From Endomychus coccineus (lineage: Eukaryota > Arthropoda > Insecta > Coleoptera > Endomychidae), in contig OY294067.1 in assembly GCA_958510875.1 (NCBI GenBank), forward strand, positions 255,937,736-256,001,735: a stretch of DNA of 64,000 nucleotides, in the 5' to 3' direction. Position 1 is the stretch's first letter, and each line of letters begins with the position of its first letter. The notes under the pieces were generated by a model. The model was not told where the DNA came from. It saw only the letters and a list, made by a program, of their open reading frames with translations, and did no database searches. Shown here piece after piece: positions 33,319 to 45,200 of the stretch. The translations under genes and the position numbers were made by a program.

Positions 33319-34630
33319 CAAGGTGGCGCAAAATCAAGTACCCTATGGAATGTTGTCATTAGTTCGTTTGTATTTGACATCTGTTCGAGTTTTTCTGTCA
33401 GTTGTAAAGTAGATACTTGGGAAATTATTATGAATCGATATACGCCTCAAGAACGTGCTGAAATCGTAAAATTTTTTTATCAAAATAATTCGTCGGTTAT
33501 CCTAGCTCAACGAGAATACCGTAGAAAATATGGAAGACGCGGTGTTCCAACTGCGAAGACATTTCGGCGATTAGCGACAAATTTTCAACAATCTGGGTCT
33601 ACATCTGATAGACCTCATATTGGCAGACCTCGTTCAGCTCGTTCAAGGGAGAATATAGACCGGGTGCGTAGAGATGTGATGGAAAGGCCTTACACATCAA
33701 CAAGAAAACGATCTTCGCAAGTAAACATTACCCGACGTTCATTGCAACGAATTTTAGTGAAAGATTTGCATTTGTTCCCCTACAAAATACAGGTAACCCA
33801 TAAAATTATGCCTTTAGACTTTGAAAAACGACTTCAATATTGTAATGCTATAGTAAACCTTGAAAACGAAATTGGGGATTTTTGGAACAAAATCATAATG
33901 AGTGACAAAGCGCATTTTTGTTTAAATGGAGCTGTGAATAAGCAGAATCATCGCTTCTGGGGTAGTGAGAATCCACAAATTATTCACCAGCAACCGTTAC
34001 ATGAGCCAAAAGTGACCGTATGGTGTGGCGTTATTGGCAGAAAAATTTTGGGGCCATATTTTTTTGAGGACGATCGCGGAAGAACCACTACAATAAATGG
34101 AGATCGCTACAGAAGCATGCTGTTGAATTTTTTAATTCCGGAAATGGAAGAACTTAATCAGGAAGAGATTTGGTATCAACAAGATGGTGCGACAGCACAC
34201 ACGGCCCGTGAGACAATAGCCATTTTGAACAGAATTTTTCCTGGACGCCTTATCTCGAAAAACGGCGATATTGCATATCCGCCAAGGTCCCCAGATTTAA
34301 CTGTTCCAGACTTTTGGTTATGGGGTTATCTCAAAGATAGGGTATTTGTAAATAATCCTCAAACACTAGAGGCATTAAAAGACAACATCCGGGAAGAAAT
34401 TGACAGAATACCACCTGAAATGTTGGAGAAAGTTATGAAAAATGCTTTAAAAAGAGCTCATTATTGCATTAATGCTGAGGGTGGCCATTTGGTCGATATT
34501 ATTTTTAGTGTGTAACAAAACAAATTTTTAAAGTTTAAATAAACGTTTTTCATGTATAATATGACTGTTTTTTAATTAATCTTGCTTTTATATAAAAAAG
34601 AAATAGCGTACTTGATTTTGCGCCACCTTG
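33319..34630 (+). mobile_element. mariner-type DNA transposon, apparently intact
   Basis: Inverted ends start CAAGGTGGCGCAAAATCAAG and match over about 28 bp with one mismatch. TA duplications lie at 33317-33318 and 34631-34632. The 1312-bp element carries one uninterrupted transposase. It sits about 350 bp past the PMS2 stop, between two convergent genes, and may lie in the PMS2 3' UTR. Confidence 0.95.
33430..34515 (+). CDS. mariner-type transposase, 361 aa, intact
   Basis: Transposases of the IS630/Tc1/mariner superfamily bind element ends and catalyse cut-and-paste transposition. The N-terminus (residues 1-60, YTPQERAEIVKFFYQNN onward) is a helix-turn-helix of the DUF4817 kind, followed by a second DNA-binding region with a GRPRSARS hook (65-72). 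Catalytic residues visible: D159 (IIMSDKAHF), D252 (WYQQDGATAHT), D289 ([18 protein letters not shown]), spacing D36D. There are no stops or frameshifts, and a downstream AATAAA lies near 34539. The ATG at 33430 follows about 110 bp of leader inside the element. Whether it is expressed cannot be seen. Confidence 0.95.
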   Translation: MNRYTPQERAEIVKFFYQNNSSVILAQREYRRKYGRRGVPTAKTFRRLATNFQQSGSTSDRPHIGRPRSARSRENIDRVRRDVMERPYTSTRKRSSQVNITRRSLQRILVKDLHLFPYKIQVTHKIMPLDFEKRLQYCNAIVNLENEIGDFWNKIIMSDKAHFCLNGAVNKQNHRFWGSENPQIIHQQPLHEPKVTVWCGVIGRKILGPYFFEDDRGRTTTINGDRYRSMLLNFLIPEMEELNQEEIWYQQDGATAHTARETIAILNRIFPGRLISKNGDIAYPPRSPDLTVPDFWLWGYLKDRVFVNNPQTLEALKDNIREEIDRIPPEMLEKVMKNALKRAHYCINAEGGHLVDIIFSV

Positions 34631-34945
34631 TATTATGCTTTGATCCTTCTACAAATGCCAATACACAATCTCAATCAAGCAGGTGAAAAATCTTTTTTTT
34701 AATCTGTTATTTTATAATTCATGAAATTCAATATCACTATTTCAATAACATATTTGAATTATTTGAATGTACTTTTAAGATCTACCGGGCTAGTTGACGA
34801 CAATTTCTTCCGTTCTGGACAAGGTTAACCTTTGAAATCAAATGATAATCTGTGACTAAATATTAATAGTCTAGAGTAGTCAACAAAATCGTTATTTTCT
34901 TAAAATATTTCGCTGCTCACCTTTGATTTTGATTATCTAAGTAAT

Positions 34946-35983
34946 ACCTGGAGCATTCCAGGTCATATTCGCACTTCATCCCAGGTGAGGTCTTTAGATT
35001 GCGCTGAAATTTTACATGTGGTTTCAGCCTCAGGAAATATTAGGTTTCCCAAAATTCCCAAAGTCTTATACTTGCGCCGCCTAGAATATTTTTATTTTTT
35101 TTGGAATTTTATTGACTGAAAATGAAAAAACGACATTTCTTCTGTAGAAAGGCTGTACTGAGACAGAAAAATATTCCAAATCATGGATTTGATGGGAAAT
35201 TTTCCAAGGAATCCAACGCCGCGATCAGAATTGGTCTATCGTATCGCACATGCGCGCAAACTCAAAAATTCATATCTCCGGTGTTGCTGCTCTGATCGGG
35301 CTGAAATTTTGTGTGAAGGCAGCTAAAAGTGAATAGTCCAAAGTGGTGTATGAATGGTCATGCATAAATTATGAAACAAAACCGCTAGTCAATTACCTGT
35401 ATTTTCAAGAATTTTTAGGTCATTTCTTTCAAGTTCATGCCGATGGGTGAATATCAATCTCGAATCAGATTCGGATTCATCGGAAAATTTTCTTTCGATT
35501 ATGTACTTTCAAAATTTTTTTTAAGTCGACTCAATCGATATTGCGAGCATGTTTTTTCAGTATTCAAATTTGTTTGAAAGCGCAGCGTACATTTCTTGAT
35601 GAAAATTTTAAAAATAATCAAATAAAATGAGTTTTAATACTAAATTTTTTTTTCTATAGAAAAGTAATAAATAAAGTTATATAATAAAAATTATTATCAA
35701 ATAATTAAAAAATAATAATTAAATAAATGCATGGTTTGGAATATTTTTTTGTCTCAGTAATGAATGCATTTCTACAGAAGAAATGCCGTTTTTTCATTCA
35801 TTTCAATCAATAAAATTACAACAAAAATGAAAAATATTCTAGGCTGCGCATTATTGAAGTATATGGCTTGAAATTTTGGGAAAGCTAATATTTCCTGAGA
35901 CAAAAGCCACTTGTGAAATTTCGGCGCAATTTAAAGGCCTCATCTGGGATGAAGTGCGAATATGACCCCTGGAATGCGCCACC
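34946..35983. mobile_element. inverted-repeat element between PMS2 and GRWD1
   Basis: Arms 34946-35170 and 35755-35983 are diverged reverse complements (CATATTCGCACTTCATCCCA against its inverse; CATTTCTTCTGTAGAAA against its inverse). Ends near CCTGGAGCATTCCAGG. No coding content and no clear duplication. Confidence 0.7.
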
Positions 35984-36054
35984 TGTGTTTCTGACAAATG
36001 CTGGGCATATTCATGGGACCCATAATGTAAAAGGGGTTAGGATTGTTTCATGAA

Positions 36055-36060
36055 TTTATT
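36055..36060 (-). terminator. candidate polyadenylation signal of GRWD1
   Basis: AATAAA on the minus strand about 145 nt downstream of the GRWD1 stop codon. Position is reasonable; use is unproven. Confidence 0.4.
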
Positions 36061-36204
36061 TCAACAATTACAAAATGTCAAGTATATTTACTCTATAACA
36101 AGAATTATTGGGATTGAGGGCCAAAGGTTCAAACTCAAGCCAGTCTTCAACAAAGACGTTGTTCATGAATTGAATTAACCATATTTATTATCACGTCAAA
36201 CAAA

Positions 36205-39200
36205 TTAAACACTTATAGTCCTAAATATGTTGAAACCACTTTCTGCTGTACTGACAAGTACGCTTTTCAGTTGAGGATGCCAATGTAACTCTTTAATGTT
36301 ATTTTGTCCTTGGTGTATGAATAATAACTGAGGTGGTAAACCCTGAAAAATTAATAAGACATGTTGGTAACTTGTTATGTATAATACAGTCTAATGGGTT
36401 ATTATGATTACATCGTTTGAAAAAACCAAGCATAGCTACAGGTAAATTTTTTTGAATTTATTCTTTAAATAACCCAATGAACCAGAAATCACCAGGTCTA
36501 AGGAATACAGTAGAATCAATCTATGCATGATAAGCATATTTACCTATTGAGAACTCACAACGGACAACAGTGATTCTACAGTATTGTTCCTAATAACACT
36601 AGCAGACAGCAATTTTGTCCTTGGGACTAGACCGACATTTTTCGATTCGTTTGGGTGTAAAATAGTAGGAAAGTCGCCATTTAACCCCTCAGACTTAGCT
36701 TTTGTGGTTAGGATACATGGAAAAGCATTGTTTAAACTTTTTTTACTATAACTTTGAAACAACGCAAGATAATTTGTATCTGATAAAACTGCTTGAAAGT
36801 TTATAAACGGAGCTACATTTGGTATATAGATGACCTTGGCAGAATGAACGAAACCCTGATAAAAATCAATTTTTCTGTCAGAAAAACGCAAAAATCGCGT
36901 TTTTTTAACCACTTTTGCGATTTTATTCGGTTTAAAAAAAAACTACGCTCGATAGCTCATTTCGAAAAAATCGCGAAATTTGCATTTTTTCTCTTTATAT
37001 ATAATAAATAGTGCACAACACACTTGAAATATGTTTTATGCATTTGAATGCCTATAAAACGGGCTACAATTTCTACATGTTACACCTCTGTATCGTGAAC
37101 AGAAGTCTTTTAAACATTAATTTTTGTTTGAAAAAATCACGAAAGCTGCATTTTTCAAAACATTTTTTGTAATAGAAAAATGAAACTGCACCACGCAATT
37201 GAAATCCGTTTGTTGCATATCAAAGACTATAAAAGGGGTTTCAATTCCTGTAACGCAAACATCGGTCACTTGAACGACGTAAAATAAAAATTCATTTTTC
37301 TTTTAAGAAATCAGGTTATTTTCTTTGCGCACTAAAAATGCAAATTTCGCGATTTTTTCAAACAAAACCCATTATTTAAAAGACATCATGCTCAAAAGAT
37401 CAAGTGACAGAGGTGTGCCATACAGAAATTGTAGCCCATTTAATAGGCTTTCAGGTCAGCAAAACTGATCTGAGCTATCTAGCGTGTTTTTTTTTTATAA
37501 CCGATTAAAATCGCAAAAGTGGTTGAAAAAACGCGATTTTTGCGTTTTTTTGACAGAAAAATTGATTTTTATCAGGGTTTCGTTCATTCTACCAAGGTCA
37601 TCTATATACCAAATGTAGCTCTGTTTATAAGCTTTCAAGCAGTTTTATCAGATTCAAATTATCTTGTGTTGTTTCAAAGTTATAGTAAAAACAGTTAATA
37701 AAATGCTTTTTCACATATCTTAACCACAAAAGCAAAGTCTGAGGGGTTAGATGGCGACTTTCCTACTATTTTACACCCAAACAGTCGAAAAATGTCGGTC
37801 TAGTCCCAAGAACACAAAAAAAATCAAATTTTGTCGGCTAGTGTATTGATCAAACAATGAAATTGATATTTTGACACATTGCAATTTTTCAAATGAGCAT
37901 CCTCTAATTCACGATTTTTTTATTATAAATATGGATCATTCTTGATTTGAATGATTTAAAAAATATTTATTTTCTTTTAGAAATATACAACCACATATAT
38001 ATGTACAATTTACGCAATATTCAAATACTTTGAGTTGATACTTGTTGAGCAGATCTACAAAACGAAGTCTAGATGAAAATGGGATTGATATAATTTTTTA
38101 ATTAATAAAATAATGAGACATTTTAAATGGTGGAGCCACTTGTATACCTCTATATCTTCGGAACTAGAATCGGAATCCTTTTCTACAGATAAATCCCATA
38201 GTGCTATTTGATTATCTCCTCCTCCTGATGCGAATACAGCAGAATCGGTTGGATGCCATTCTATCGTGGTAACTGGTTCTGTATGATGTTTGAAAATAAC
38301 AACTGGACTGCCTTTTTGGAACTTTCTCAAGTCCCAAATGTGAATAACACCATCATCGCCACCTAATAAAAATATTTTCAAAAGAAGTACTACTATATTC
38401 TATCAGTCTTACCACTGGCGATGAACGGTTCATTTTTATTCCAACTGATGACATTAACGTCACTTGAATGGGCATCAGTTGCAGTCAACATACATGCTTT
38501 ATTAGGCTGAGCTCTTGTGTCCCAAACACGGATACTTTTATCAACAGAACATGATGCTAAAACGTTACGTTCATTTGGAGACCACTGAAGATCTTCCACT
38601 GAATCTGTATGTCCCACAAGAGGTCTTTGATCCACAGCCCATTTTGTACTTTCGGACAATTGCCATATGTGAATATCTCTCTTACAATCGCCAGTGGCCA
38701 GTACCTAGGTAGAAATAAGTCGTTGAAGATATAAAACTGCACCTTAAATACTTAGTTTACTTAAATGATATATGACCCTTCTTAGATCCAGTAAAATCTA
38801 CTAGAATTAAGTCAAATTTATGAAGGGAATAGTTTCTTGAAGTAGATATGGTATGATGTAACTTATGTCTACTTCGAAAACGATATAAAACTACCTACTG
38901 AAAGAAATTATATGGTCTAGCAAAAAGTTTGTCACTTCCTCAATAGAAATTTTCTAGATTTTTGGATGCATCATCATTTTATATTTACCATTTTTCAGTA
39001 TTTCAAAAGCTAATGAATAAGACTTTTGTAATACACAATTTAAATAAATGCTAGTATTGTATATCTGTAATTATTTATTACTAAATCATTTTCAATACAA
39101 CCCCTGACAGTTTTTCAAAATTACATTATTAAAATAATACTCCGAAAAAAAAATTGTATTCTACAAGCTTACTACACAATGAAGAATTTCTAAATATACG

Positions 39201-42200
39201 CTCACTGTATTATCACACATGCTGCATATTCATCTACAAACATCCTTATTTGAAAATTAATCTAACACATAAGCATGAAACTCAGTCAAAAGTTAATAAT
39301 ATACTAATAAGTCCCTTTTATCAGAAAGATGCTAACAGAGGTTCATTACGTCAATATCTCCTAAAATAATCAATTCTTTACCACCAAACATAAAAAAATA
39401 AACAATCTTAAAACTTTCCAAAAAAATCTAAACAGTATATAGGTAAAAACCAAACTAAATACTCAAATATCATATAATTACTGTAAATACATGTATTTAT
39501 TAATTCCAAACAATGTAATCTGAATGTACAGCATCATAATTTGTGTTTGCAACTTAATTCTCTTTAAAAAATCGATGGTGGAAGCCGTTACTTTATGGTA
39601 ATTTATCATTTTGATTATATGAAAGAATAACTACTTTGTTTTTATACCACTTTTATTAATAATAACGTGAAAACGTAACTATAGTTTCAACACCGAAGTG
39701 CCATTATCAAACAATTAGAAAATTATGAAGAAATCAATGAAACAGTTCAAGTATAAATAGAGTAGAGTTAAGTAAGGTTGAGATTAAGGGATCAACGGAA
39801 ATTCCAAAAACAGGTAGATCCTAGGAAAGTACAGTATTACATAGTAAACATAGCAACAATTTGTGAATTAGTGAGATTATAATTTAATATTCTAAGAATT
39901 ATTTTAAGAGCGGTTTGAAAGACACATGAAAATATCACTTTGATATAGGTCTAACTGATCATTGAGAATATTTTTATTAGTAGAGTTTTTGACACCTTTA
40001 TAAATCTCTATTGATTCTAATATATTCAATTTAAAACCTCTGGTTTGGTTATGTAGAATGCTTAGACTATCTAAATTAGGGAAATTATGACCAGTTTGTA
40101 AAAAATGATTAGCAAAGGTTGAATCAGTTTTGTTGAGTGTAAACGAGCGAAAATGTTCTTCGTATCTTAATTTGAAATTACGACAAGTTCTACCTATATA
40201 AAAGTCATCACAGTCTGGGCAAATCATCTTATAAACTCCAGGTTTTCTATATTTATTGATTTTGTCTTTGGCGTTGTATATAAGATGGCAAAGTTTATTT
40301 TGAGGTTTGAAACTGATTTTAAAATTATGGCGTGTTAAAATGTTAGCAATATGTTCGCTTACTGTACCAAAATATGTCAAAGAGATGAATTTAGTGGATA
40401 CATCTATGTGTTTTATACGCGGATAAATTTTATAGAAAGTTAATTGTTGTTGTTTGCGATTTATTAGTTTAATTAATTGATCTACCGGAAAACCATTATT
40501 GATGGCTATTCGTTTGATCGTGTTCAACTCAATAGTGAGGTGTTCTATTGACAATGGTATCGAAAATGCTCTATGGATCATTGAGTGATATGCTGCTAAT
40601 TTATGGCTACGAGGGCTAAACGATGAGTTCGGAATAGTGATGTCTGTAGTTTCCTGTAGATATTGAAGTTTATTTTATTATGGTCACGTATTAGTGTTAA
40701 ATCCAAAAAGTTTATTGTTCTATCTTTTTGTGTTTCTAACGTGAATTTAATTTTTGGGTGAAGTTGGTTAATAAATGAAAGAAAGGAATTTAATTGTCTC
40801 GATGTGCCTTTGAAGAAGGCAAGTACATCATCTACGTATCTATACCAAAATTGAATACGTTTTTTTGCTAATGTGCAGTTCATAATTTTGTCTTCTTAGA
40901 ATATTAAATTATAATCTCACTAATTCACAAATTGTTGGTATGTTTACTATGTAATACTGTACTTTCCTAGGATCTACCAGCTTTTGGAATTTCCATTGAC
41001 CCCTTAATCTCAACCCTACTTTACTCTACTCTATTTATACTTGAACTGTTTCATTGATTTCTTCATAATTTTCTAATTGTTTGATAATGGCACTTCGGTG
41101 TTGAAACTATAGTTACGTTTTCACGTTATTATTAATAAAAGTGGTATAAAAACAAAGTAGTTATTCTATCATATAATCAAAAAATTCTCTTTAGTTGTAA
41201 AATTACTAATGTGTATATATTCTATTTTTTTTGTTACGCCTGTCTTTCCAACTACACGAAATTTAATTTACTTAATATTATTATATTAATACTTTGTCAC
41301 AAATAGAAAAATAATACAATAATAAATTGTTCTGTACACCTACAGGCCCTTGAGCCTAGTATGACGTGTACCTTGTCGCTTTTCGGTATTTTGCTTACTG
41401 CGGTAAGCTCCTAATCCTCGGGCGCCAGATTTTTCTAAAGGTTAACTCCTTTTTTGAAGACTTCTGCTAGGGTCTTCACCACAAGGCTTGTCGCTATGCT
41501 ATCTATAGATAGCCTTGTCCCTAGGGTAGCTACAGTGAAGTATAACCAGAGCCCATTGGGCAGAAAACAGTATCAAAATTGTAGGCTTTAATTACAATTG
41601 ATACCTGGTTAAAACTTAGCTCATTTGAAGATGGAGCAGAAATTATTTAATAAAACGGGGAATTCCAAATATTAAAATATATAATCAATATAAATGCAAT
41701 TGAACGGTATTATTTCACAAAATTTCACCCAGGCGGAAAATGTAATGAAGCTCAAACGGTATATGAAAACTGCTACAACATATCTATTCTGCGATATGTT
41801 CGGTAATTAATTTCAATTCAACGGTACGGAATCGGTTGACAAATGATTCACAATTATCAATTTGCGGAAAATATAAATCAAACAGGTCCTAGCGTAATGA
41901 GCGGTATTCGGTAAATATTTGATAGCAATATTACGTGAAAGGTTCAAAACACATTACGATATATTAAACGGTTTGAAATTCGGTCGGTTCGGAAAATATT
42001 GTCTTGCACTAGTTTTCAGATTGTACGATACCAGATTTTACGATTTTTCGGTTAATTACTCTAATTGAGTTTATGCTATCATAACACCCACCCTGGTATT
42101 AGCGATCCACGGAGTACCCGGTAATTGTGTGACAGTGTTAGATTTTATACACTTTACAGATTCAGAATCTAGACAATTAGGGCTTATACTTCCGGGTTGA

Positions 42201-45200
42201 CACAGCGTGCACAAACCCTAACTATCTTATCTGCAATATCCCCTACATCCACGGCCGAGGACTTCTCATACGATTAAGGGGAAATTACGATTCTCAATCA
42301 CACAACCACCCCAGCTTATACTTCCGGGTTGACACAGCGTGCACAAGCCGTTGGCGGTTTGGGTCGTCTAGGATATACTTATATTTCCGGGTTGACACAG
42401 CGTGCACAAATATACCAAAGACGCCCCTGTCGTTCAAACATACACACTCTGTACACACCATACAATTACTTGAATATTTCAATTCACGTGCGAATTCAAA
42501 TCGTGCGCGGTCCGACCTATGACGGGATAAACTCAAATATAACAATTCAAATTACTGAATGCTACGGAACTCAGATATCGTACAAACGTTTACCAATCAC
42601 AATAATAATCATAAACTACGGAAATCAATATATCGTAATGCCCAAAAATATAAACTATTTGTTATCAATTACCTTATGTAACAATTCACTTAAACGGAAC
42701 ACTTTTGTTAATTCGCAGTTTAAATATGACTTAAACTCGGATAATCAATTCACTTTGTTTCTAATATGATCACACTTCAACGGTACTGATTTATAATCGA
42801 AATCACAAAAGAGATACTGTACGGCTTGAAAATCAAAATAACCAAAAAAAGAGCACAAAAGAGCAACTGTATCGATTGCTAATCAAAATCACAAAAGAGC
42901 AATTGTACTGCTTGAAAATTGAAATCACAAAAGAGAGCGCTCTCTTGTCTGTCACGGCTTTTATATGTTTTCCGAGGTTCTGGTCAAGTCTGCTCCACCA
43001 ATTCCTTACTTTGTGCCAAGCGTTTTTTTACTTATGTCCCGAACAATGCTTAAAAGTGACGCTACTTTTTAGATCTAAAATTCGTGTGCATGATGCTCCC
43101 GTAGTTTCTCCCGGCACACTAACCAAGTGTTATCGGAGTTTTTTGGTTGTTCGTCCTTTTTTATACATAAGGCTGTTTGTTCATAGTTTGGTGCCTCAAC
43201 TTGCCAGACCACTGTTTTTGCAACATATTTTATCGGAATGAAATGCAATTTTTGAACGGGTATGAATTAGATTCATCTATTTGAATAATTATACTTATTC
43301 GAAATTACGGAGATTTAGAAAAGTGACAAACACGGAATACACATTCGGAGCTCACGCATATCTATTGAAATACTGAACTGTTCAAACTGAGTTTACTTGT
43401 AACATCTGTATTTACTGCCTGATCCAAAATAAATGATATTTTAAAATTTTAAGCTTCGTTACACTAGGTGTATATAATTTTAGAAAAAAAACCTATGAAA
43501 TGTAAATACTTACACTATGTGTACCATATACTATTGTAATATCGATTATTACTAGAATGTACATTTTTCTATTTTCTATAATACATCTCATGTTCCTACA
43601 ATTATTTACAATTATTTGACAGAACAGGAGTGTCCAAAAGCTATTTTACTAACAACATTGGGGGAAGTCAGTGATCGCTTGATCAATTTAATTTTTATTC
43701 TCATGTTCAAACATTTTTTTTTTCGAAATTTTAGAAGTCATGGAACTTGTGGGGGTGGCGATTAATATGGTATTTCCAAGTAGTCGATAACTAATTGAGA
43801 ATGATGAATTATTGCAATTTGCAACTGGGTTAATTTTCTAATCTCCAGTAAAAGAAAAACCACAAGCTATCAGTGGCGGCTCGTGAACTTTTTGAGAGAG
43901 GAGGCTGGACATAAAACGTTTTTGTAAAAATATACTCTATTCAGCCAATTAATTTAACCTTCAGTGACAAAATTGATTGTTACCCAGCAAGAACCAACGT
44001 GGAGGTATAGAGTTTCTCTTGCCCACAAATTTTTTTTTCGTTCGTTTTTTGTTTTTTATTTTTTTTTGGATTTTTAATTTTTTTTTTTTTTTTTTTGGAA
44101 TTTTTCATATTTTGTTTTTTGTTATTAATTTTATCAACTTTTCTATATATTAACGAAATTCTACAGTCTTTAATTTACGAAAAATGATCAATAATATTAT
44201 CATAAAATGTATCATTATGTTTTAAGTGTTTTACTAAATCTTTTTCAATAGATATTAAACTAACATTGTATAAACGATTTTGGCCCATTGTATTTCGCAT
44301 GTATGTTTTAATTCGTTTGAGAGTAGAAAATGATCTCTCCACCGATGCCGACGTGACAGGAATGGTGACTGTCAAACAAAGTAGTTTATAAAACAGAGGT
44401 AAGACTTGTTGCAAATCATTACCTATCATATATTTTATTATATCGGCGTGACTGTCGTACTGGCCTAAAATATCTTTATCCCAGTATACAACGCATAATT
44501 CATTGTGCAGCGCTATTTTATCAAAAAAATTATATTTTAGAACTAAGTTATCTGAAAGTGTATTGAGAAACTCTTTTGAAAAAGATTCGAAAAATCTTCT
44601 ATTCGTCAAATCGAAAAACTTCAATTCATGTAAATCGGAAAATCGAATCTCAATATTTGACCTTTAATAGTATCTAAAATTTCATAAAAAAGTTGTTTAT
44701 AATGTAGTTTCTTGTCTACCAAATTATATGTTTTCCTCCTTTTCACGGGAGAAGCCTCATCAGTTGAATAATTTCCAAATAAAATATTAAAATGAAATTC
44801 TGTATAACGGAAACTTGAATTTTATCAATGAGATGTGTTAAACGATCTCTTGAATGAATTATATTAGTGAATTTATGTTGTAAAATTCGAAAAATAAGAT
44901 CAGTTTGTTCAAATATTAATTTAAAAGTATCAAGAAATAACAAAATTTCTTCATTTTCTAAATAAGATTTTAAACCAACAGCAGCATTCAATGAAACCTG
45001 TTGAAAAGTCATCACTGTTTAATATAAAATCAAATATTTCAATTAATTTGTCTTTATTTTTATGGATGGTAAACTAAACATTGCATGTGATGTAAAATTC
45101 CATCGAGTTCGAGCATTACAGGGAATTCTGTTTCCTACTATGTTATTTGAAACTTACGTTTGTTTGAAGACCGTTTAAATGTCCCGCCATTAAGGATGCC

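Noticed and set aside
42876..43241. 121-codon plus-strand frame
   Set aside because: It lies in the unclassified repeat block with no domain similarity; likely chance.
41333..43463. Definite solo LTR
   Set aside because: The TGTAACG-like edge is suggestive, but no flanking 4-6 bp duplication or internal retroelement part was found.
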